Made by a program: the position numbers and the translations under genes. Below the pieces are notes generated by a model. That model was given only the letters and a program-made list of their open reading frames with translations. It was not told where the DNA came from and did not search any database. A stretch of 64,000 nt of DNA, taken from Jeotgalicoccus nanhaiensis (GTDB taxonomy: Bacteria > Bacillota > Bacilli > Staphylococcales > Salinicoccaceae). The stretch lies in NCBI GenBank assembly GCA_004570955.1, contig SPPL01000008.1, forward strand, positions 1-64,000, in the 5' to 3' direction. Shown one piece after another: positions 33,568-40,880 of this stretch (positions are counted from its first letter, which is position 1; each line of letters begins with the position of its first letter).

Positions 33568-33592
33568 GTTTGAAGTATTTTCCCGAGGGAAT
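33568..33592 (+). promoter_or_regulatory. sigma-B-type promoter of the DUF378 gene
   Basis: GTTTGA (33568-33573), 13-base spacer, GGGAAT (33587-33592), close to GTTTAA-N12-15-GGGWAW and 31 bases before the ATG. No sigma-A pair of similar quality is visible. Confidence 0.6.
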
Positions 33593-33623
33593 TATTTAGT
33601 ATGTCTCAATACGGGAGGATACT

Positions 33624-33872
33624 ATGAAAGCATTAGATAATATTGCTCTGATCCTTTTAATCGTTGGCGGATTGAACTGGCTGCTGGTTGGACTTTTCGA
33701 GTTTGATTTAGTAGCAACGATTTTCGGCGGACAAGATGAATTGCTGTCTAAAATCGTGTATGTACTGGTAGGACTTTCAGCCTTGTACAGCCTTAAGTTC
33801 TTAGGTTTAATCAACGCACCCAGAGTAGACCGAGTAGACAGAACAGATAGAACAGACAGAAGAAATGTATAA
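33624..33872 (+). CDS. DUF378 small membrane protein, YuzA-like
   Basis: 82 residues. Two transmembrane helices (about 5-25 and 42-62) joined by a short loop, with the family pattern GGLNWLLVGLF and the Y(V)LVGLSALY segment. The tail is a charged run of Arg/Asp pairs (VDRVDRTDRTDRR). Function unknown. The strong ribosome binding site GGGAGG and a sigma-B-like promoter suggest a stress-induced envelope protein. Confidence 0.85.
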   Translation: MKALDNIALILLIVGGLNWLLVGLFEFDLVATIFGGQDELLSKIVYVLVGLSALYSLKFLGLINAPRVDRVDRTDRTDRRNV

Positions 33873-33879
33873 TATACAG

Positions 33880-33908
33880 CCGCCTCTTTCAGGCGGTTTT
33901 TTATTTTT
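33880..33908 (+). terminator. terminator of the DUF378 gene
   Basis: Stem CCGCCT / AGGCGG with a 5-base loop and a long T run. Confidence 0.85.
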
Positions 33909-34053
33909 ACATATGCGAAGTGCAAAACTTCAATTTTTAATAGTGTAGAAAAACATAAAAGTATTAAAAAGCTAAGATGAGATGTTGATGATTAAGCTCT
34001 TATACAGCATGATAAAAGTATGGGAAGCTATTAAAGACAGGCAGGTGTAATTA

Positions 34054-34533
34054 TTGAAGAAAAATATTTTGTTTGGAAGTATTATCGCTCTACTCTTCCT
34101 TACCGCATGCGGAGCATTCGACCGCGGCGAATCAGGAGAAGTTGAAGCTGAAGCAGTTGAAGAAAATCTCAATATTGGAGAAACATCAACAATCGACGGC
34201 ATCTCTCTTACTGTGGACGATGCATATTACGCTGATAAAATAAACCGTTCGGCAAACACCAACCCGGATGCTATATTAATCGTCGATCTGACGGTTGAAA
34301 ACAATTCGGGCAAAGACTATTCTCTCGGAGTCGATATCGACTTGTACGTGGATGGTGTTAAAACTAATACATACCCAGTTGAGAAGTTAATGAGCCGGGT
34401 GGCAGACGGCGAAACCGCGAGCGGTCAGCGGGCTTTTGAAATAAAGGGAGAACCATCGGAGTTTGAGCTGGAATTTTCACCTTCCAAGAGATTAAAAAGC
34501 GAAAAAGTAAGATATACAATTGAACCTGAATAG
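34054..34533 (+). CDS. DUF4352-type lipoprotein
   Basis: 159 residues starting with TTG at 34054 (AGGTG upstream). Signal peptide with lipobox LTAC (Cys19), an acidic linker, then an Ig-like domain of the DUF4352 kind with the VDLTVENNSGKDYSLG strand pattern. Similar proteins modulate surface or secreted enzymes in Firmicutes, but this one has no informative neighbour. Confidence 0.75.
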   Translation: MKKNILFGSIIALLFLTACGAFDRGESGEVEAEAVEENLNIGETSTIDGISLTVDDAYYADKINRSANTNPDAILIVDLTVENNSGKDYSLGVDIDLYVDGVKTNTYPVEKLMSRVADGETASGQRAFEIKGEPSEFELEFSPSKRLKSEKVRYTIEPE

Positions 34534-34540
34534 ATAGAAA

Positions 34541-34578
34541 AAACCGCCCTCTGCTTTATAAAACAGAGGGCGGTTTTT
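34541..34578 (+). terminator. terminator of the DUF4352 lipoprotein gene
   Basis: Perfect 13-bp stem AAACCGCCCTCTG / CAGAGGGCGGTTT with a 10-base loop and a T run. Confidence 0.88.
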
Positions 34579-34635
34579 ATGAAATAATATTTATCACTTT
34601 ATAAATTAAGAACATTATTCTATCTTGCTTAAAAA

Positions 34636-34911
34636 TTAAGCATCTCCGAGGTCGAAGGGAATTACCTTCTCTTCCCAGGCTGCTTTATTTTCATTAATAT
34701 AAATAATTAAGTCTTCGGGACTTTCAAAGATATGTACAGCTTCGTTACCGCTGTGTGTCGACAGTTCTGTAAACTTATAACCCTTTAACGGCCGCTTGGT
34801 AATAGTATACTCACTGCGTCCTGTTGTGAAAGTCAATGTCGTTTCAGTCGATACTACAATATCCCAATGCTCTGACTTAACTGTCTCAATCAGCTTCTTT
34901 ATCTCAATCAC
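34636..34911 (-). CDS. small protein of unknown function
   Basis: 91 residues, soluble, beta-rich in the middle (TTLTFTTGRSEYTITKRP), acidic at the C-terminus, no motif I recognise. The start is preceded by AAGAATGGAGTG, a fair binding site. It lies alone between the DUF4352 gene and the degenerate tRNA-like segment at 34960. Confidence 0.55.
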   Translation of the reverse strand: MIEIKKLIETVKSEHWDIVVSTETTLTFTTGRSEYTITKRPLKGYKFTELSTHSGNEAVHIFESPEDLIIYINENKAAWEEKVIPFDLGDA

Positions 34912-34959
34912 TCCATTCTTCTTAAAATATTATACTATGTATTTTAAATTTAAGGTATT

Positions 34960-35018
34960 AAAAAAGCTAAATCTCTATAGGGGTTGAACTTATGTAATCG
35001 GAGATGGAGAACATTTCA
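34960..35018 (+). repeat. degenerate copy of the tRNA-Ser 3' end plus terminator
   Basis: Matches 35603-35657 in the same orientation. Both begin with AAAAAAGCT, continue through a TTGAACTTAT / TTGAGCTTAT segment and share CGGAGATGGAGA exactly, the acceptor end of tRNA-Ser (GCT). About three quarters of roughly 58 positions agree by eye. Such duplications mark one end of an element inserted at a tRNA gene. The rest of the gene-free gap to 35232 holds only A+T-rich sequence and the promoter region of the MazG-like gene. Confidence 0.6.
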
Positions 35019-35232
35019 AATACTGCTTTATATTGGTCTTTAGAATTTTTTAAAACGATTATATATAATCCACTACGAAATGGATTGTTATAATGTATTT
35101 TGGCGGACGTTGATTAGTACCAGAATAATGAAGCTCGTCAAAAAACAAGTCATGATGTGCCCCTATTTAGTATACTTTTAGAGATTTCTTATTGATATAA
35201 TAACACTCGACTATTATGCAGGAGGAGTATAT

Positions 35233-35553
35233 ATGAACGCTATTGAATTCCAAGATTGGGTAGAAAAATATTATAAAAGCAGAGGATGGTCTGATTTAGA
35301 TATTTTTGTGCGAATCGGTTTTCTTGCTGAGGAAACCGGAGAGGTCGCCAGAGCCATTCGTGCTTTGGAAATAGGTCGAGACAGACCCGATGAAGAACCT
35401 GAATCATACATCGAAAATAGAAATGAATTAATAGGAGAACTTGGGGATGTTCTCGGAAACGTTTCTGTAATCGCAAATAAATACGATATATCTCTGGAAG
35501 AAGTGTTTAAAGCTCATACCGACAAGTTAAATGCTAGATATCCAATTGATTAA
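35233..35553 (+). CDS. MazG-like nucleotide pyrophosphohydrolase
   Basis: 106 residues, an all-alpha NTP pyrophosphatase. The metal-binding EETGEVARAI (about residues 34-43) and ELGDVLGN (about 69-76) supply the ExxE and ExxD sites. It resembles small single-domain MazG-like house-cleaning enzymes. AGGAGG lies close before the ATG. It is the only gene between the tRNA-Ser gene and a partial copy of that gene's 3' end, so it may have arrived on a mobile element. Confidence 0.82.
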   Translation: MNAIEFQDWVEKYYKSRGWSDLDIFVRIGFLAEETGEVARAIRALEIGRDRPDEEPESYIENRNELIGELGDVLGNVSVIANKYDISLEEVFKAHTDKLNARYPID

Positions 35554-35601
35554 ATTATGTTCGATTTAAGATGTGTTTTATCAGCATTAGAAATACTCAT
35601 A

Positions 35602-35634
35602 CAAAAAAGCTCAACCCCTCTTGGGATTGAGCTT
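35602..35634 (-). terminator. terminator of the tRNA-Asn/tRNA-Ser transcript
   Basis: Minus-strand stem AAGCTCAA / TTGAGCTT extended by CCC/GGG pairs, followed by TTTTTT, eight bases past tRNA-Ser. Confidence 0.85.
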
Positions 35635-35641
35635 ATATAAA

Positions 35642-35730
35642 CGGAGATGGAGAGATTTGAACTCTCGCGCCGCGCAATGCGACCTATGCCCTTAGCAGGG
35701 GCACCTCTTCAGCCACTTGAGTACATCTCC
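35642..35730 (-). tRNA. tRNA-Ser (GCT)
   Basis: 89-base type II tRNA; anticodon stem TGCCC/GGGCA around CTGCTAA, acceptor GGAGATG/CATCTCC. CCA not encoded. Its 3' end is partly duplicated at 34960-35018. Confidence 0.95.
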
Positions 35731-35736
35731 ATATGG

Positions 35737-35808
35737 CTCCACAGGTAGGACTCGAACCTACGACCGATCGGTTAACAGCCGATAGCTCTACCACTGAGCT
35801 ACTGTGGA
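35737..35808 (-). tRNA. tRNA-Asn (GTT), copy 2
   Basis: Identical in sequence to the body at 24718-24789, but here CCA is encoded after the discriminator base. Six bases separate it from tRNA-Ser. Confidence 0.95.
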
Positions 35809-35938
35809 ATAGTATGTATGTTTCAATCGAACATTATTCATTATAGCAACGAATATTAACTAAATCAACAGTATTTTAATATTTATTAAGTTAAATTTAC
35901 AACATTGATAAATAACTATCCCTTTTCTATTATCATAC

Positions 35939-36532
35939 TTAGATTTTATTGATTTGATCAATACCTCGCATGTATTTTAAATAGGTTTCTCTCGCAGCTT
36001 CGTTAATATACTGCATTTCCTGATGCTGTTGTTCATAAGAAAATTTCGAAGCCTCATCTTTGCGGTAAGTTTTTTCTTTAGCCAGATTAAATTTATAGTG
36101 TAATTTAACTGCATTTAGATACTGATTATTAAAAGAACTGTAGGAAATGTCTATTTCCATTTCTTCATTATTTTCAAATTTAATTTTTGTATTACCATTA
36201 TAATCATAATAACTGTCGATGTATCGTAGATTAAACCAGCAGTTTTCATTAACTCGGTCTGAATGTGTGCAGAAATATATATATGAACCGAATAAGTCTA
36301 AAATAATTGGATGCTTAGAACGTATACCAGATAAACTTCTCGTTAAATCTTTACGTGATGCGTAAGTTTGAAAATGATATTTACAGTTGTGCTCCAAAAC
36401 TTTATTAGGTATAGAAAGACATTCAATAGGTTCTCCGTAAAGTTCCCCTATCAGACTTTCTGTATAGCGACCATGTGACTTAGCTACAATATACATCGTT
36501 TCATCATTAATAATATAATGCTGCCGGCTCAT
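35939..36532 (-). CDS. comK: ComK-like competence transcription factor
   Basis: 197 residues from the ATG at 36532, behind GGGAGGG. The ComK pattern is clear: the opening YIINDETMYIV, the central SGIRSKHPIILD, the YFxxTHS-like CTHSDR segment followed by CWFNLRYID, and ISYSSFNNQYLNA. ComK binds AAAA-N5-TTTT boxes and turns on DNA uptake genes. One such box lies upstream, hinting at autoregulation. It is divergent from a small Fur-promoter gene and near lplA. Whether this strain becomes competent cannot be judged here. Confidence 0.85.
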   Translation of the reverse strand: MSRQHYIINDETMYIVAKSHGRYTESLIGELYGEPIECLSIPNKVLEHNCKYHFQTYASRKDLTRSLSGIRSKHPIILDLFGSYIYFCTHSDRVNENCWFNLRYIDSYYDYNGNTKIKFENNEEMEIDISYSSFNNQYLNAVKLHYKFNLAKEKTYRKDEASKFSYEQQHQEMQYINEAARETYLKYMRGIDQINKI

Positions 36533-36563
36533 ACTTTCCCTCCCTGTATTTTTCATTACAATC

Positions 36564-36592
36564 AATATAACACAGAATATTTAAAATGTTAA
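36564..36592 (-). promoter_or_regulatory. comK promoter
   Basis: Minus strand TTAACA (36587-36592), 17-base spacer, TATATT (36564-36569), about 30 bases before the ATG. Confidence 0.55.
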
Positions 36593-36650
36593 CTATTAAT
36601 ATTAAATGTTGTCTATTGTTTAATATAAAATGTTAAAAGTTAATTATCAG

Positions 36651-36663
36651 AAAAAACAATTTT
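36651..36663. promoter_or_regulatory. possible ComK box
   Basis: AAAA-AACAA-TTTT, the ComK half-site pattern, about 60 bases upstream of the comK -35. Only one of the two boxes usual at ComK-activated promoters is visible, and such words are common in A+T-rich DNA. Confidence 0.35.
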
Positions 36664-36665
36664 AC

Positions 36666-36708
36666 GATTCTCATTATCATTGACCTAAATGAGAATGTGT
36701 TATATAAT
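36666..36708 (+). promoter_or_regulatory. sigma-A promoter overlapped by a Fur-like box
   Basis: TTGACC (36680-36685), 17-base spacer, TATAAT (36703-36708). GATTCTCATTATCATTGAC (36666-36684) agrees with the 19-bp Fur consensus at 14 positions and covers the -35. An inverted repeat TTCTCATT / AATGAGAA (36668-36695) brackets it. Confidence 0.65.
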
Positions 36709-36743
36709 CTGGTTAAAGATAGTTTCGAGAGGGGTAATTCAAT

Positions 36744-36941
36744 ATGGGCAGACCAGTTTATCCTGCAAATCAATTAAGAGGCTTCATCAACACAATTAAT
36801 GACTTATCAGCAGATCTTGTTTTGCAAGAATCCATGTATCATTTTAATGTACAATTATATAGAGCAAAAATAGAAGAATCACTCATCGAGAAAGACGAAG
36901 AAAAATTCATAAAGTACACTAATTTACTAAAAGAACTGTAA
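36744..36941 (+). CDS. 65-residue protein with an IDEAL-domain-like C-terminus
   Basis: Helical, soluble, 65 residues. The C-terminal half (QLYRAKIEESLIEKDEEKF, then a Leu-rich helix) resembles the IDEAL motif of small Firmicute proteins. GAGAGGGG precedes the ATG. It has its own Fur-like promoter and terminator, so it should be made under iron limitation. It is divergent from comK. A partnership with the candidate iron-sparing RNA at 29.7 kb, as the Fbp proteins have with FsrA, is conceivable but speculative; it is not a recognisable FbpA/B/C homologue. Confidence 0.7.
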   Translation: MGRPVYPANQLRGFINTINDLSADLVLQESMYHFNVQLYRAKIEESLIEKDEEKFIKYTNLLKEL

Positions 36942-36957
36942 ATGGAGTACATACAGG

Positions 36958-36989
36958 AAACACAGCCGGTTTATAGCTGTGTTTTTTTA
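36958..36989 (+). terminator. terminator of the IDEAL-like gene
   Basis: Stem AACACAGC / GCTGTGTT with a 9-base loop and a T run. Confidence 0.85.
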
Positions 36990-37026
36990 TTTACTTTTAG
37001 TTATATGGACTTGTTTCTCTCTTGGT

Positions 37027-37395
37027 TTACCATGTCAAATGCATATGGTAATCCAAACATTGTTGGATTACCATGTTAAACTTACATGGGGAACTAAACG
37101 CTGCTGGATTACCATGTTAAACTTACATGGGAAACTAAACGCTGCTCGATTACCTTGTTAAACTCACATGGGAAAGCAAACGCTGTTAGATTACCATGTC
37201 AAACTTACATGGGAAACCAAACGCTGTTAGATTACCTTGTTAAACTCACATGGGAAATTAAACGCTGCTGGATTACCTTGTTAAACTCACATGGGAAACC
37301 AAACGCTGCTCGATTACCTTGTTAAACTCACATGGGAAACCAAACGCTGTTAGATTACCTTGTTAAACTTACATGGGAAACCAAAAACCATAAAA
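37027..37395. repeat. tandem array B, nine units, exact 41-bp period
   Basis: TTACC recurs at 37027, 37068, 37109, 37150, 37191, 37232, 37273, 37314 and 37355, always 41 bases apart. A typical unit reads TTACCATGTTAAACTTACAT then GGGAAAC and AAACGCTG. Units with CCATGT...ACATGG carry an inverted repeat with a 7-base loop; others have CCTTGT and lose it. The array lies between the terminators of convergent genes (IDEAL-like and lplA). Closely related in sequence to array C. Confidence 0.92.
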
Positions 37396-37411
37396 AGAAA
37401 AAAACAGATAT

Positions 37412-37455
37412 TTCGTTCTATGAACGTTGTTATTTTCACAACGTTCTTACAAATA
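37412..37455. repeat. single array-A-type unit beside array B
   Basis: Contains GAACGTTGT and ACAACGTTC, the same dyad as array A with a 7-base loop, followed by TTACAAA. It lies on the lplA side of array B. Confidence 0.75.
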
Positions 37456-37482
37456 GAAAAACCGGCACTTCTCAGCGCCGGT
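37456..37482 (-). terminator. lplA terminator
   Basis: Minus-strand stem ACCGGC / GCCGGT with a 10-base loop and a T run, 17 bases after the stop. Confidence 0.75.
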
Positions 37483-37499
37483 CCCTCCAAATCCCTCTC

Positions 37500-38492
37500 T
37501 TATGATATTAAATCTAAGAATTCTTCTCTCGTAATCCGTCCTAAATAGTGGCTGATATCCACATCTTTAATTGCTTCTTCAATGTGCTCGCGGTTGTGCT
37601 CGACACCAATCAGCAGATTTTCGATATCCACAACTTCTCCTACTCCGAAGAAGTCGCCGAAGATTTTCGCATGTTCGATGCGGCCGCCTTTAACTTCTAA
37701 ACGTACGTCAAGCAAGCCTGCATCGTATTTGTGAGAGTTATCGTAGTTATATTTAGGGTTTTTGCCGTAGTTCCATGCCCATGTCTGATATTTTTCTTCA
37801 GACAGCTGGTTAATCTTCGCCCAGTCATCATCTGTCAGTTTATATTCTTCAACGTTTTCCAATCCGCCAAATATATTCGCAAGTATTCTTTCTTTAAATT
37901 CTTCTATATCTATTTTTTCATCTAAGTAGTCGTTAATATTTCCTACGCGTGCACTGACCGATTTAATTCCTTTGGACTGGATTTTTTTCGGATTTACTTT
38001 CAAGGCATTCTGTACTTCTGAAATATCACTCTCAAGCATTAAAGTACCGTGCGAGAACATACGCCCTTTTTGTGTAAACATCGCGTTCCCCGAGACTTTT
38101 TTGCCGCCTTCGATTTCAATATCGTTCCGCCCCGACAGTTCAGCGTCCACACCCATGTCTTTTAAAGCTTCAACAATCGGCTGCGTGAATTTCTTAAAGT
38201 TGTGGAAGCTGTCGCCGTCGTCTTCTGTAATGAAGCTGAAGTTCAGGTTGCCTTCGTCGTGATATACTGCTCCCCCGCCCGACACGCGTCTTACCACTTT
38301 AATGCCGTGTTCTCTAATGTACGGTTCGTTAATTTCTTCAATTGTATTCTGGTTTTTTCCGATAATGATCGACGGCTGGTTTACATAGAACAGAAAGTAA
38401 GAGTCATCCGTCGGAATTTCTCTTAGTATATATTCCTCCATCGCCAGATTAATCATCGGATCTTTGATGTCGTTGTTTGAAATAAACTTCAT
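37500..38492 (-). CDS. lplA: lipoate--protein ligase
   Basis: Attaches lipoate, or transfers an octanoyl/lipoyl group, to E2 and GcvH proteins. 330 residues from the ATG at 38492 (GGGGG upstream). The N-terminal catalytic domain has GKNQNTIEEIN, RRVSGGGAVYHDEGNLNFSF and the KVSGNA lysine. A C-terminal accessory domain follows. Full-length LplA is about 330, so it is complete. Transcribed alone. Confidence 0.93.
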   Translation of the reverse strand: MKFISNNDIKDPMINLAMEEYILREIPTDDSYFLFYVNQPSIIIGKNQNTIEEINEPYIREHGIKVVRRVSGGGAVYHDEGNLNFSFITEDDGDSFHNFKKFTQPIVEALKDMGVDAELSGRNDIEIEGGKKVSGNAMFTQKGRMFSHGTLMLESDISEVQNALKVNPKKIQSKGIKSVSARVGNINDYLDEKIDIEEFKERILANIFGGLENVEEYKLTDDDWAKINQLSEEKYQTWAWNYGKNPKYNYDNSHKYDAGLLDVRLEVKGGRIEHAKIFGDFFGVGEVVDIENLLIGVEHNREHIEEAIKDVDISHYLGRITREEFLDLIS

Positions 38493-38515
38493 TGTATTTT
38501 CCCCCTGGTACATAA

Positions 38516-38552
38516 TAAAAGACCTGCCTCCATTATAATGGAAGCAGGTCTT
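38516..38552 (-). terminator. terminator of hemEHY
   Basis: Strong hairpin AAGACCTGC / GCAGGTCTT extended by CTCCAT/ATGGA pairs, 12 bases past the hemY stop; A and T runs flank it. Confidence 0.85.
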
Positions 38553-38564
38553 AAAATCATACTT

Positions 38565-39938
38565 TTACTTATTCAATATTTTTTCTGCAGTGTCTTTTGC
38601 GGTCTGCACACAATCCGGCAGTCCGACTGCATAATGCGAGGCACCGATTAAGTGCAGTCCCGGATAGTTTTCTGCTGCGTATTTTTGAATATCATCAATA
38701 ATATACTTATGTCCGACAAAATAATTCGGCATCGCATTCATCATCCGCGTTACAATCGTGAATTCTGGTTCACCGTCGAGATCCATAATTTTATCGAGGT
38801 CCTCTCGTGCCAGACGGACGATGTCTTCATCCGACTTCTCATGGACGATAAAGTCACCGGGGCGCCCTACATAAGCGCGCAGCAGCGCCTTGCCTTCAGG
38901 TGTCGAGTGTTCCCACTTCTTATTCGTCCATGTACACGCAGTAATCGATGTATCCATATTGCGGCTGATTACGAATCCAGTACCTTCAATCGTATTTTTC
39001 ACCTGTTCGGCATCAAACGCCATCACAACTGTCGCAACACTCGTTGCTTCCATATGCTTGAAGTACTCAAATTCCTTATCTTTAAACCAGCGCTTGTACT
39101 GGAAGTGCGGTGTCGTGACGATGACCTCATCGTAATGATGCGTGCCGCCGTCAGCTGTAAGGTCGTAGCCGTCTTCAGTTTTTTCAATCGCAGTGACATC
39201 GAAATTAAAGTGAATCTGGCCGCCGCGTTTTTCGTTTTCGCTGACCAGCCGGTCGATAAACGACTGCAATCCGTCTTTAAACTGCAGAAAAGCACCGGTT
39301 TTCTTCTTCGGAGCTGCGGGCTTATCTTTTTTCTCAGCCATCAGGCCTTTCATCAGGCTGCCGTATTCTTCTTCGGTCTCTTTGAAGTTAGGATACGTCG
39401 ACATTAAGCTGAGTTTGTCGATATCTGTACCGTAAACCCCTGCCAGCAGCGGTTCGATCATATGTTCCAGAAGATCATCCCCGAAACGCGCACGGAAAAA
39501 TTCCCCTACTGAAATATCTTTATATAACGGCATGGCAGGTTTTAGGAAATCGAGTCCTGCCCGCAGTTTCCCTGTCCAGGATACTAAATCTGTCGTTAAG
39601 AGCGGAGACAGCTCCATAGGTACACCGAGCATCGTGCCTTTTGGCACCGGTGACAGTTTATTTTTTGCATAGATATACGCCTGCCCCGTCTGGTTGCGGA
39701 CCAGAGTGTCACCAAGCCCCACTTCATAAGCGAGTTCCGTCATGACTTCTTTACGCGCTAAATAAGACTCAGGTCCGAGCTCTATCGTATAGCCGTCCCG
39801 GATATGAGTATTGACTTTGCCGCCGGCGCGGTCCGACGCTTCGTACAAATCAACTGTCATGCCGCTGCCTTCTTTCAGCAGATAATGCATGGCAGACAAC
39901 CCTGTAATTCCTGCACCTACTATCGCTACTCTTTTCAC
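38565..39938 (-). CDS. hemY: coproporphyrinogen III oxidase (HemY/CgoX)
   Basis: FAD enzyme that oxidises coproporphyrinogen III to coproporphyrin III in the Gram-positive heme pathway (older name protoporphyrinogen oxidase). 457 residues. FAD site VAIVGAGITGLSAMHYLL at the start, the DLYEASDRAGGKVNT strand, and the C-terminal GASHYAVGLPDCVQTAKDTA. It lies 17 bases after hemH. Downstream members of the pathway, such as hemQ, are not in the window. Confidence 0.94.
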   Translation of the reverse strand: MKRVAIVGAGITGLSAMHYLLKEGSGMTVDLYEASDRAGGKVNTHIRDGYTIELGPESYLARKEVMTELAYEVGLGDTLVRNQTGQAYIYAKNKLSPVPKGTMLGVPMELSPLLTTDLVSWTGKLRAGLDFLKPAMPLYKDISVGEFFRARFGDDLLEHMIEPLLAGVYGTDIDKLSLMSTYPNFKETEEEYGSLMKGLMAEKKDKPAAPKKKTGAFLQFKDGLQSFIDRLVSENEKRGGQIHFNFDVTAIEKTEDGYDLTADGGTHHYDEVIVTTPHFQYKRWFKDKEFEYFKHMEATSVATVVMAFDAEQVKNTIEGTGFVISRNMDTSITACTWTNKKWEHSTPEGKALLRAYVGRPGDFIVHEKSDEDIVRLAREDLDKIMDLDGEPEFTIVTRMMNAMPNYFVGHKYIIDDIQKYAAENYPGLHLIGASHYAVGLPDCVQTAKDTAEKILNK

Positions 39939-39955
39939 TCTTAACGCCTCTCTTA

Positions 39956-40873
39956 TTACAATTTAATTAATTCGTTCACCATAGCCTGAATGAAACGTGA
40001 ATCTGTATTCGGCATTGCCGGTCTGTGATATACCGCACCGATTTCATCCGTTACCACTTTACATTCGTAGTCGTTATCGTATAACACTTCCAGATGTTCA
40101 CACACAAAACCGAGCGGAATGTATACAAAGTGCTTGAAACCATGTTCGTTGTACAGTTCGCGTGTTAAGTCCTGAACATCCGGGCCAAGCCATGGATCTG
40201 GTGTGTTGCCTTCCGACTGCCAGCCGACAAAATAATGGCCTTTGTCAAAGCGTGCTTTAATTAAATCTTTAGTTTCTACAAGCTGGTCCGGGTAAGGATC
40301 GTTATGTTCCTTAATTTTCTCCGGCAAGCTGTGCGCGCTGACTACAATCGCAGTTTTATCAGCTTCGTCGGCAGGGATTTCCTGGTCGAAAGTTGTTTCC
40401 AATGCATCAACCCAGAAATCGATAAACGGCTTCTGCTCATAAAATGATTCTACAGATTTAACTGTAAGGCCGTATTTTTCCGCTTCTTCTTCCGCACGTT
40501 TATTATATGAACCGACAGAGAAGTTTGAATAATGCGGTGCAAGCACCACGCTGTATATTTCTTTAATACCCGCTTCACTGATTGCTTTCACAGAGTCTTC
40601 GATAAAAGGATGAATATGTTTTAAACCGATAAACAGTTCAAATTCATCATCGCTCTGTTCGTTTAAAGCATCAACTAAAGCTTTCGCCTGGCGTTCTGTC
40701 GTATCCGCCAGAGGAGAAATACCGCCGATTGCTTCATAGCGGTCTTTTAAATCCTGAAGTGCTTCTTCACTCGGCTTTCTGCCGTGTCTGATATGCGTAT
40801 AGTACGGCTCGATATCCGATTCTTTATACGGCGTACCGTATGCCATTACTAATAGTGCTTTTTTCTCTGCCAT
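39956..40873 (-). CDS. hemH: coproporphyrin ferrochelatase
   Basis: Inserts Fe2+ into coproporphyrin III. 305 residues with the family signatures LVMAYGTPY at the start, SAHSLPEKI with the catalytic His (about residue 182) and [13 protein letters not shown]. The late HLEVLYD carries the acidic metal-path residue. It lies 7 bases after hemE. Confidence 0.95.
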   Translation of the reverse strand: MAEKKALLVMAYGTPYKESDIEPYYTHIRHGRKPSEEALQDLKDRYEAIGGISPLADTTERQAKALVDALNEQSDDEFELFIGLKHIHPFIEDSVKAISEAGIKEIYSVVLAPHYSNFSVGSYNKRAEEEAEKYGLTVKSVESFYEQKPFIDFWVDALETTFDQEIPADEADKTAIVVSAHSLPEKIKEHNDPYPDQLVETKDLIKARFDKGHYFVGWQSEGNTPDPWLGPDVQDLTRELYNEHGFKHFVYIPLGFVCEHLEVLYDNDYECKVVTDEIGAVYHRPAMPNTDSRFIQAMVNELIKL

Positions 40874-40880
40874 TTAAAAA

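Noticed and set aside
34912-35232. Small ORFs in the gap before the MazG-like gene
   Set aside because: The only candidate (ATGATGTGC, nine codons) has no ribosome binding site.
36979-37548. Short open frames in array B
   Set aside because: Same effect of the 41-bp repeat; no start signals and overlap with the lplA terminator.
38652-39407. 251-codon frame opposite hemY
   Set aside because: Antisense shadow of a strongly conserved gene; no ribosome binding site or recognisable family.
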